DNA of 11,687 nucleotides from Candidatus Tenderia sp. (GTDB taxonomy: Bacteria > Pseudomonadota > Gammaproteobacteria > Tenderiales > Tenderiaceae): contig JASBUE010000323.1 in the NCBI GenBank assembly GCA_030148045.1, positions 1 through 11,687 on the forward strand, read 5' to 3'. This document shows, in pieces, positions 4,932 to 11,687 of this stretch. Under the pieces are notes generated by a model that had not been told where the DNA came from, made no database searches, and was given only the letters and a program-made list of their open reading frames with translations. The number at the start of each line of letters is the position of its first letter. The stretch's first letter is position 1. The translations under genes and the position numbers were made by a program.

Positions 4932-6298
4932 ATGCAGGGAAGATCCACGTCCCGGATCGGGTGGTGCATTGCGGTGGCGCTCATCACGATAACGGCAACG
5001 CCGACACACAGCCGGGCGGAGCCGCCAGAGCGCCTCACCCTTGAGGAAGTTCTGGATCTGGCCCTGCGCGACAACCCACAACTCCAGGTGGTACGCCGCG
5101 ATCTGGACATGGCCCGCGGCGAACTCACCCAGGCACGTCTTTATCCCTTCAACCCGATTCTCGAGATGGGGGGTAACGAGGGGCGCTCCCGCAGCGAGGC
5201 CCCGCCGCAAGAACAGCGCAACGTGAGGGGCGTTGCCATCGGTTTCTCCCAGGTTATTGAACTCCGGGGCCAGCGTGCGCTGCGCACCGATATCGCCGCT
5301 GCAAACCTGACCCAGATGGAATGGGTGATCCGCGACACGGAACGACGCATTCTCGCCGATGTCATGCGCCTCTTCGGCGAGCTCCTGGTGGCGCAGGCGC
5401 GCTTGGAACTGGCCGAAGAGGCAATGGCCCTGGCCGGAGAAACCCGTGAAGCGGTCCGCAAGCAGGCGGAGGCGGGTGAGACGCCGAACCTGGATCTGCT
5501 GCGCGCCGAGGTGGAGCTGCGCCGCGCCGAAATCCGGCAGGTGGCCGAAGGCCGGCAAGCCTCCGCCACCCGCAAAGACCTTAACCTGCAGCTGGGCCGG
5601 ACGACCGAGGCCCCGCTGCACGCCGCAGGAGCGCTGCTCCTGCCCGACCCTCCCGGCAAGCCAGGCGCTTTTTTTCAACGGGCCCTTGAATTACGTCCGG
5701 ATCTCGGCGCCGCCGAGGCGGCCTTGCAAGCCCTCCGGCACGGCGTGAGCCTGATCCGGGCCGAGCGCTACCTGCCGGAAATGGAGGTGACCCTGCGCTA
5801 CGAGAAGGACCACGGCTTCGAAGAGCGGGAGCGGCGCACCCTGCTGGACGTCGCCATTCCCATCCCCCTGTTCAATCGCCGCCGGGGGAGCTCGAGACGG
5901 CGCTGGCCGGGGCGCATAGAGAGCGTGCCAGGATCAGCCAAATCCGCGCCCAGATCGAGGCGGAGGTGGCCACGGCCTTCAATCAATTCGAGCGGTCGCA
6001 GGAAATCGTCAGCCAGTACGTGCAACGCATCCTCCCCCAGCAGGAGAAAAACTTCCGTCTTCTGCGGGAGGGCTACACACTGGGCCAGTTCGGCCTCACC
6101 GAGGTACTCCTTTCCCAGCGGGAACTGATCGACAGCCGGTTCGATTATCTCGAGTCCATCGGCGAGCTTAACGTCGCTATCACGAATTTACGGCGGGCCA
6201 TCGCCATGACGAGGCCTTCGGCGACCGCACCGGACAGCGGGCCGATGACCACCGGTTACCTGGTGGAACCTGCAAGCAGCGGGAGCGGCGGGCCGTGA
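4932..6298 (+). pseudogene. CzcC/CusC-type outer-membrane efflux protein, frameshifted at a G-run
   Basis: An outer-membrane factor (TolC/OEP family) for the tripartite pump encoded downstream. The start ATG at 4932 follows AAGGGAGGGG; the signal peptide runs to about residue 29 (PTHSRA). The mature protein opens with LTLEEVLDLALRDNPQL, the standard OEP start, then long amphipathic helices. At the conserved PLFNRRRG motif the reading frame breaks. The run at 5884-5888 has five Gs; a sixth would restore GELETALAGAHRERARI and join the frame that continues through VQRILPQQEKNFRLLREGY and FGLTEVLLSQRELIDSR to the stop at 6296-6298. The repaired protein has about 455 residues, normal for the family. 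As given, translation ends at 6128 with about 80 wrong residues (398 in all), losing the second OEP repeat. Both halves look well preserved, so a recent mutation or a homopolymer sequencing error is likely. The end overlaps the next start by four bases (GTGA). Confidence 0.85.
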
Positions 6299-7575
6299 AA
6301 TCAAGCAAAGAGAAGGGCGGGCACCTGTTGCCCCTCCTGGTCGCGGTCATCTTCCTGGCGTACGGGGTGGGCGCCTGTTCCCGGGAACAGGAAACACCGC
6401 CCCCGCCACCGATGGGCAACGCGGATGTCCATGACAACGACGCAGGGCATGAAGAGAACATCGCCGACAGCGGCGGGGAACCGCACCGGGAGACGCCGGA
6501 GCCCCCCTCAGCAGTGAAACTCTCAGCCGCGGAGCAGGCCACCATCGGCCTCAGAACCACCCCGGCCACGTTGCGCTCGCTGGAGGACATACGCCTGCTC
6601 AACGGCGTGGTCAAGCCCGACCCGGACCGCATCGCCCTGGTCGCCAGCCGCGTGGCGGGGCAGGCCGTGGCCATTCATGTGAAACTGGGTGATCGGGTAC
6701 AGAGGGAACAGGACCTGGTGGATATCCAGAGCGTGGAGCTGGAGAAGGTGGAGCTGGAGCTGATCCAGGCGGAAAACAGGCTCTCCCTGGCCGAGGCGGA
6801 TCTGGAACGGACCCGCGTCCTGGTGGAAAAGGGTATCGTCGCGAGCAAAAACCTGCTGGCCGCTGAAAACCAGCATCGGGCGGTACTGAATGAAATCCAG
6901 AGCCTGACGCGGCAGCTTGAGCTGCTGGGAATCAGCGCGGCGGAGATCCGCAAGATTCGGCGGGAAAAGACCGTCTCGACCCTTCATCTGCCCGCCCCCC
7001 TCTCCGGCACCATCGTCGAGCGCAATGTCATCCTGGGGCAGACCATCGAACCCGGCCAGCCGCTTTTCAAGATCCTCGACGACTCGGTCATGATCGTGGA
7101 GGGGGACGCCTTCGAGGACACCCTCCCCCTCCTCAAGATGGGCCAGTCGGTGCGGGTGCGAGTCGCCGCCTATCCCCAACAGGTCTTCGAAGGGCAGGTC
7201 ACTTTCATCAGCCCCACCATAGATCCGCAGACGAGGACCCTCCATGTCTGGACCGAAATCGTCAACCATCACGCGATGTTGAAACAGGACCTCTTCGCCG
7301 ATCTGTCGGTGGTGATCGGCGAGGATCATCAGAATCTGACCATCCCGCTGGAAGCACTGATCAGCGCCGAGGGAGAAGAGTTCGCCTTCGTCCAGGACGG
7401 GGATGTTTTCATCCGCCGCGATCTGCTGCTGGGGGTCCGGGACGACCGCCATGCGGAAGTGATGCAGGGGCTGGCGGCGGGCGAAAGGGTGGTCACCGAT
7501 GGCAAGCATCAGGTCTACACCCAATACCTGATGTTGCGCAGAGGGGGGGAGGCCTTGGGCGGCCACCCCCATTAG
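6295..7575 (+). CDS. RND efflux membrane-fusion lipoprotein (CzcB/CusB type)
   Basis: A 426-residue periplasmic adaptor. The GTG start overlaps the outer-membrane factor stop (GTGA), which implies translational coupling. The N-terminus is a lipoprotein signal: hydrophobic residues 11-27, then VGAC with the lipidated cysteine at 28. Residues about 29-72 are a Pro-rich linker rich in Asp, Glu and His (VHDNDAGHEEN, EPHRE), and the C-terminus ends in GGHPH; both could bind metal, as in CzcB-type adaptors. The core shows the usual order: a lipoyl half-motif (VASRVAGQAVAIHVKLGDRV), a coiled-coil hairpin (about VELEKVELELIQAE through SLTRQLELLG), the second lipoyl half (LPAPLSGTIVERNVILGQ), a beta-barrel domain, and a membrane-proximal end (GLAAGERVVTDGKHQV). 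It bridges the inner-membrane pump and the outer-membrane channel. The metal is not determined. Confidence 0.92.
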   Translation: MKSSKEKGGHLLPLLVAVIFLAYGVGACSREQETPPPPPMGNADVHDNDAGHEENIADSGGEPHRETPEPPSAVKLSAAEQATIGLRTTPATLRSLEDIRLLNGVVKPDPDRIALVASRVAGQAVAIHVKLGDRVQREQDLVDIQSVELEKVELELIQAENRLSLAEADLERTRVLVEKGIVASKNLLAAENQHRAVLNEIQSLTRQLELLGISAAEIRKIRREKTVSTLHLPAPLSGTIVERNVILGQTIEPGQPLFKILDDSVMIVEGDAFEDTLPLLKMGQSVRVRVAAYPQQVFEGQVTFISPTIDPQTRTLHVWTEIVNHHAMLKQDLFADLSVVIGEDHQNLTIPLEALISAEGEEFAFVQDGDVFIRRDLLLGVRDDRHAEVMQGLAAGERVVTDGKHQVYTQYLMLRRGGEALGGHPH

Positions 7576-7590
7576 ACCGGGAAGGAAAGC

Positions 7591-10500
7591 GTGTTCGACT
7601 GGATCACGAACTGGGCGCTGCGCAACCGCCTCCTCACCGTGGTGATATACACCACCCTGCTGGTGCTCGGGGTCTTCATTGTGCGCGACATGACCCTCGA
7701 CGTCCTCCCCGAGTTCGCGCCGCCCCAGGTGGTCATCCAGACCCAGGCGCCCGGCCTCGGCCCGGAAGACGTGGAGACCCTGATCACGTTCCGCATCGAG
7801 GCGGTGGTGAACGGCACCCCCGGCGTCAGTGTCGTCAGGTCCAAGACCACGGCCGGGCTCTCGACCGTGATCGTCGTGTTTGAATGGGGGACTGACATCT
7901 ATACCGCACGGCAGCTCGTCAACGAGCGCCTGCAGGAGGTACGCGAGCAGTTTCCTCCGGGAACCGAGGCGCCGGTCATGCTCCCCATCACCTCGGCGGT
8001 CAGCTGGTTGGTGAAATTCGCCCTCCAGAGTGAGACGGGCATTTCTCCCCTGGAACTGCGCACGCTGTGCGACTGGGATATCCGCAACCGCATTCTGTCC
8101 ATCCGGGGCGTCGCCTCGGTGGTCTGCATGGGCGGCGGCGTCAAGCAGTATCAGGTGCTGCTCTCCTCCGAGAAACTGCTGCGCTACAAGGTGACCGTCC
8201 GTGACGTCCTGGAGGCGGTCAGGCAGGCCAATTTGAACGTCCCCGGCGGCTTCCTCGTCGCGCCCGTACAGGAGTTTGTCGTCACCGGCGCGGGACGGAT
8301 CGCCTCCGTCGACGATCTGAAGAAGACGGTGGTGGCCGAATACGCGGGCATCCCCATCACCCTGGAGCGGGTGGCGGCGGTGCAGCTGGGGCCCGCGTTT
8401 CCCCGCGGCGACGCCGCCTACATGGGAAAACCCGCGGTCATCGGCACCGTCGCCAAGCTGTATGGCGCCGATACCCTGACCGTCACCCGCGAGGTGGAGC
8501 AGGCCCTCGAGGAGATCCGGCGCACCCTCGCGCCGGGGATCGAGCTGCACAGCCAGGTCTTCCGCCAGGCCAATTTCATCGAGTCTTCCATCCGCAACCT
8601 GCGGCGCGCCCTCATCGAGGGGGCGGTCATTGTTTCCATCGTGGTGGTCTTCTTCCTGTTCAACCTCCGGGTCTCCTTCATTACCCTGACCGTCATGCCG
8701 CTCAGCATGCTCATGGGCATCTTGATACTTGAGGCCTTCAATATCGGCATCAACGCCATGACGATCGGGGGGCTGGCGATCGCTATCGGCGCAGTCGTGG
8801 ACGACGCCATCGTCTATGCCGAGAATATCTTCCGCCGCCTGCAGGAGAATCGCGCACGGGCCCAACCAGACCCGCCTTTCAAGGTCATCCTCCTGGCGTC
8901 GCGGGAAATCCGCGATTCCGTCGTCTATGCCACCTGGATCATCCTGGTGGTCTTCGGCCCCATTTTTCTCCTCAGCGGGGTGGAAGGCCGGATCTTTACG
9001 CCGCTCGGGCTGGCCTTCACCGCCTCGCTCTTCGCATCGTTGCTGGTGGCGGTGACCTTGACCCCCGCCCTTTGTTCCCTGCTCCTCGTCACGGCCGGGA
9101 AGACGGGCAGCCCCGGTGCGCAACGGGAGAACATCGTCACGCGGCCGCTCAAAAGCGGCTATGAATACCTGCTGCGGTGCGCGCTGCGGCGTCCCCGCGC
9201 GGTCATCGCCGCGGCGCTTGTCCTGCTGGGAATCAGCGCCGCCATGATCCCTTTCCTCGGTCGCTCGTTTCTCCCGGAATTCCATGAGGGAAACTTCATC
9301 CTGGCGGTCACCAGCCTGCCCGGCACATCGCTTCAGGAATCGATGCGTCTCGGCGGGAGAATCACCACCCTGCTGCGCCAATACCCCGAAGTGGTTTCGG
9401 TCTCGCAGCGGGCCGGGCGGGCGGAGTTGGACGAGGACGCCATGCCGCCCAATTTCATCGAATTCGACATTCTTCTGCACTATGGCGAGCGTGATCCCGA
9501 GGAGCTGGTTCGACTGATTCGCGCAGACCTGGAAACGATCCCGGGTGTGGCCGTCAACATGGGTCAGTTCATCGCCCATCGCCTGGACGAGGTGCTCTCC
9601 GGCATCCGGGCCCAGATCGCGATCAAGATCTACGGCGGCGAATTGAAGCAACTGCTGGAGAAAGGGCGGCAGGTAGAGACCATCCTCACCGGTATCCGGG
9701 GGGTTACCGATTTGCAGCTCGAACAGCAGATCACCGTGCCGGAGGTCCGGATCAAGGTGGACCGGGAGCGAGCCGCCCGCCTGGGGCTCAACGCGGGAGA
9801 TGTGCTGGAGACGGCACAGATCGCCTTCAACGGCGAGAGCGTGTCCCAGGTGATCGAGGGACAGAAAAGCTTCGACCTCTTTCTCTGGTTTGACACGCCG
9901 TCCCGGCGTGATGTCCGGTCCATGCGCAACGTGCTGGTGGATGCCCCCCACGGCCGCAAGGTTCCCTTGAATCAGGTTGCGGAAGTCGTCATCGAGAACC
10001 GCCCTTACTTCATCAACCGGGAGCGGGTCCAGCGGCGCATCGTGGTACAAGCCAATACGGCCGGACGGGACCTGGGCGGCATCATTGCCGAGGCGCAACG
10101 GAAGATAAAGGAGCAGGTCGAGCTGCCCCCCGGTTACTTCATCGAATACGGCGGCCAGTTCGAAAGTCAGCAGGAAGCCACCCGCGTCCTGCTGAACTAC
10201 GGAGCCGTGGCCGTGGTGGTGGTCTTCATGCTCCTTTACAAGGTCTTCAACTCCAGCCGCGCGGCCTTCCTGGTCATGGCCAACCTGCCGCTGGCACTCA
10301 TCGGGGGAGTGGTGGCCGTCTTCCTCAGCGGCAGAATCATGAGCATCCCCTCCATGATCGGCTTCATCGGCGTCTTCGGCATCGCGGCCCGGAACGGTAT
10401 CATCCTGGTGAGCCGCTACCGCCAGCTCCGTGCCGAGGGGCTTGACCGGGAAGCGGTAATCATTGAAGGCTCGCTGGAACGCCTGGTTCCCATTCTCATG

Positions 10501-10857
10501 ACCGCCGCCTCGACCGTGCTGGGTCTTCTTCCCCTGCTGATCGGCGACATCGCCGGCAAGGAACTCGAGCGGCCTATGGCCTACGTCATCCTGGGCGGGC
10601 TCGCCACCTCCACCGTTTTAAACATGCTCGTGATCCCCACCCTCTATCTGAAATGGGGCTGGGAATCCGATGCCGCATGGCAACAACAGTTGTCCCTGCC
10701 GCAGGGCGCATCCCGCGGGCCCGGGCCATCGCCCGTCCCGCAGCAGGCAAGCCCCCCGCCCTCTCCTGAAGCCGGCGCTGATAAATCGCCGGGTCCAGGG
10801 GAGACCGAATCGACTTCTCAAAAAAATGACACCGTTGAAGACGGCAGGCGGGACTGA
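7591..10857 (+). CDS. RND heavy-metal-efflux (HME) type inner-membrane pump, CzcA/CusA family
   Basis: A 1088-residue proton-driven pump. The GTG start follows GGAAGGAAAGC, 15 bp past the adaptor stop. It has TM1 at about 12-31, a large periplasmic porter domain, six segments at about 339-500, TM7 at about 536-556, a second porter domain, and the remaining segments to about 1020. The TM4 motif IAIGAVVDDAIVYAENIFRRLQENR (about 397-421) carries the paired aspartates D404/D405. HME signatures include QRAGRAELDEDAM (about 606-618), AQIAIKIYGGEL (about 674-685) and RLGLNAGDVLETA (about 730-742). Methionines such as M618 fall near where CusA uses Met for Cu/Ag, but the substrate cannot be named from this. 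The last about 60 residues are a Pro/Gly/Ser-rich hydrophilic tail longer than typical. The operon order (outer factor, adaptor, pump) is the czcCBA/cusCBA order. Confidence 0.92.
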   Translation: MFDWITNWALRNRLLTVVIYTTLLVLGVFIVRDMTLDVLPEFAPPQVVIQTQAPGLGPEDVETLITFRIEAVVNGTPGVSVVRSKTTAGLSTVIVVFEWGTDIYTARQLVNERLQEVREQFPPGTEAPVMLPITSAVSWLVKFALQSETGISPLELRTLCDWDIRNRILSIRGVASVVCMGGGVKQYQVLLSSEKLLRYKVTVRDVLEAVRQANLNVPGGFLVAPVQEFVVTGAGRIASVDDLKKTVVAEYAGIPITLERVAAVQLGPAFPRGDAAYMGKPAVIGTVAKLYGADTLTVTREVEQALEEIRRTLAPGIELHSQVFRQANFIESSIRNLRRALIEGAVIVSIVVVFFLFNLRVSFITLTVMPLSMLMGILILEAFNIGINAMTIGGLAIAIGAVVDDAIVYAENIFRRLQENRARAQPDPPFKVILLASREIRDSVVYATWIILVVFGPIFLLSGVEGRIFTPLGLAFTASLFASLLVAVTLTPALCSLLLVTAGKTGSPGAQRENIVTRPLKSGYEYLLRCALRRPRAVIAAALVLLGISAAMIPFLGRSFLPEFHEGNFILAVTSLPGTSLQESMRLGGRITTLLRQYPEVVSVSQRAGRAELDEDAMPPNFIEFDILLHYGERDPEELVRLIRADLETIPGVAVNMGQFIAHRLDEVLSGIRAQIAIKIYGGELKQLLEKGRQVETILTGIRGVTDLQLEQQITVPEVRIKVDRERAARLGLNAGDVLETAQIAFNGESVSQVIEGQKSFDLFLWFDTPSRRDVRSMRNVLVDAPHGRKVPLNQVAEVVIENRPYFINRERVQRRIVVQANTAGRDLGGIIAEAQRKIKEQVELPPGYFIEYGGQFESQQEATRVLLNYGAVAVVVVFMLLYKVFNSSRAAFLVMANLPLALIGGVVAVFLSGRIMSIPSMIGFIGVFGIAARNGIILVSRYRQLRAEGLDREAVIIEGSLERLVPILMTAASTVLGLLPLLIGDIAGKELERPMAYVILGGLATSTVLNMLVIPTLYLKWGWESDAAWQQQLSLPQGASRGPGPSPVPQQASPPPSPEAGADKSPGPGETESTSQKNDTVEDGRRD

Positions 10858-10892
10858 AACTTAGGCTTCACGAACCCTCGCCGCCCGCCTGC
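10844..10892. repeat. Inverted repeat spanning the convergent gene ends
   Basis: GCAGGCGGG (10844-10852) pairs perfectly with CCCGCCTGC (10884-10892) across a 31-nt loop that contains both stop codons of the convergent genes (10857 and 10868). Neither side is followed by a clear U-tract, so it is at best a weak two-way terminator candidate. Confidence 0.3.
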
Positions 10893-11542
10893 GCGCGGAT
10901 CCGGTCACCCCACCCGGGGGCGAGATCACGGCCGCAGTTCAGACAGAACGGCTTGGGCGCGCCCGGCGGTCGGGGCGCCTCCGGTGAACACAGCGGGCAG
11001 GCCGTCACCACCCGTGAACCCGGCGCGGCCAGTGCGCCGAGGTCGCTCTCCAACAGCACCGAGACATCGACGCGGCACACGCCCGGTTCGCGCAGCAGCA
11101 GCTTGTAGAGTCCGTGCGGCGTCCATACCCAATACTTGCGCCCCAGGAGATAGGATGCCAGCGCCGCGCAGGTCATCCAGCCGCGCACCTGGCTGCCCTG
11201 CCCGGGGATGGCTTCGCGCACCAGCAGCACGTCGCCGCGGGCGCCCCAGAGCAGAAACTTGCGCGCCTGCTCCGCGGTGATGGTGGCCGTCAGCAGGCGA
11301 TGCCACCACGGCTCGAACAGGGTCCATTCGCCCGGCCCCGCCGGCCGCATGGCGAAGACATGCTTGTGGCGCTTGTTGACCAAAGGGTGCCACCATTGCT
11401 TCTGGAGGCCGGGTACGAAACAGACGAACCAGCTCGCCGGCTCCAGCGTCACCGGGGAGCCGTCCTCATCGATCTCAAGCTCGACCGTCTCCGGGTCGCG
11501 CCCCCCGCGGTCAGCCTGCCGCCCGAGTTGTACATCCGACAT
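10868..11542 (-). CDS. Uncharacterised protein: possible papain-like core plus C-terminal zinc ribbon
   Basis: A 224-residue protein that I cannot assign to a named family. The start ATG at 11542 is fixed by AAGGAGGA eight bases upstream; an upstream in-frame ATG at 11572 lies before this site and is rejected. No signal peptide or membrane segment is seen. Residues about 36-160 contain the W-rich block KQWWHPLVNKRHKHVFAM (H58, H61), WTLFEPWWHRLL, then GWMTCAALASYLLGRKYWVWTPHGLYKLLL with C125. The order His-strand then Cys-helix, with a TPxxLY ending, recalls phage-type circularly permuted NlpC/P60 (papain-like) proteins; this is a hypothesis. The C-terminus holds CPLC (182-185) and CLNC (200-203), a zinc ribbon with a 14-residue loop rich in proline. 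It lies 37 bp behind a hydrolase gene on the same strand and converges with the efflux operon. Confidence 0.7.
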   Translation of the reverse strand: MSDVQLGRQADRGGRDPETVELEIDEDGSPVTLEPASWFVCFVPGLQKQWWHPLVNKRHKHVFAMRPAGPGEWTLFEPWWHRLLTATITAEQARKFLLWGARGDVLLVREAIPGQGSQVRGWMTCAALASYLLGRKYWVWTPHGLYKLLLREPGVCRVDVSVLLESDLGALAAPGSRVVTACPLCSPEAPRPPGAPKPFCLNCGRDLAPGWGDRIRAQAGGEGS

Positions 11543-11579
11543 GGGTGGAATCCTCCTTATCGTCCTGTTCAAAAATCGC

Positions 11580-11687
11580 TCATGGGCACAGATCGGCGAG
11601 CACGGCGTCGAGGTGACGCACGATCAGCGACAGGTGGCCCTCGCCGTGGAGTAACCGGGATTGACTGTGCGGCAGCGCCGCCGCCAG
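11580..11687 (-). CDS. C-terminal end of a probable alpha/beta hydrolase, start outside window
   Basis: The last 35 codons of a gene that enters from the right edge. It reads ALPHSQSRLLHGEGHLSLIV followed by RHLDAVLADLCP and a TGA at 11582-11580. The GEGHLSL segment, after a strand such as SRLLHG and before a closing helix, is how many alpha/beta hydrolases end; the His would be the catalytic-triad histidine. The nucleophile region is outside the window, so the class of hydrolase is unknown. It is probably co-transcribed with the zinc-ribbon gene that follows after 37 bp. Confidence 0.6.
   Translation of the reverse strand: MAAALPHSQSRLLHGEGHLSLIVRHLDAVLADLCP

Noticed and set aside
4704..5678. 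Upstream extension of the repressor frame to 442 codons
   Set aside because: It runs through the repressor promoter and antisense to the outer-membrane factor; the ArsR family is about 100-120 residues long.
5966..6298. The open frame at 5966-6298 as a separate small gene
   Set aside because: It is the in-family C-terminal half of the outer-membrane factor (FNQFERSQEIV through LTEVLLSQRELIDSR), displaced by the one-base frameshift.
6523..10098. A 1191-codon open frame on the minus strand
   Set aside because: It lies opposite the adaptor and pump genes, which have clear family motifs. Its translation is rich in D, G, H, Q and R without domains, as expected for the antisense of GC-rich coding DNA.
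10815..10830. Seven-A run near the end of the pump gene as a frameshift site
   Set aside because: The frame continues intact to a stop 30 bases later and nothing downstream would be gained by slippage.

Overview
The window is GC-rich DNA, except for two short AT-rich islands near 4.3 and 4.7 kb. It looks like chromosomal DNA of a Gram-negative proteobacterium: it has outer-membrane channels, signal peptides, lipoprotein sorting and tripartite RND pumps. Gene types and base composition would suit a sulfur- or metal-adapted gammaproteobacterium, but the sequence does not settle the taxon. No RNA gene, insertion sequence, phage integrase or CRISPR array was seen.

Left half (1-4703), all on the minus strand and read right to left. 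First comes a small ArsR-family repressor with the two cysteines typical of BigR/SqrR/YgaV persulfide sensors, spaced exactly 66 residues apart. Next is a 67-residue YgaP-type (DUF2892) membrane protein with its own promoter. A 875-residue MMPL/RND-superfamily exporter follows, then a periplasmic LolA-like protein, then a probable outer-membrane barrel protein cut by the window edge. The inferred picture is a sulfide/persulfide-responsive unit that controls an inner-membrane to periplasm to outer-membrane export route of unknown cargo. Both minus-strand promoters carry the same ATTC-N8-ATAT element over the -10 region, which suggests autoregulation plus control of the downstream operon.

Middle (4704-4931): a divergent intergenic region. 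It holds the repressor promoter, a 12-bp inverted repeat with 47 bp between its arms, a nested hairpin, an ATTC-N6-GAAT dyad and a 15-bp palindrome.

Right half (4932-10857), on the plus strand: a three-gene tripartite efflux operon. Its members are a CzcC/CusC-type outer-membrane factor, a lipoprotein membrane-fusion protein with a His/Asp/Glu-rich N-terminus, and an RND pump of the heavy-metal-efflux type. The outer-membrane factor gene is broken by one missing G in a G-run (5884-5888), so the operon is either functionally damaged or contains a sequencing error.

Right end (10868-11687), on the minus strand and convergent with the efflux operon: the last 35 codons of a probable alpha/beta hydrolase, then a 224-residue uncharacterised protein. 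That protein ends in a four-cysteine zinc ribbon, and its core resembles papain-like (NlpC/P60-type) proteins found in phages and accessory regions.
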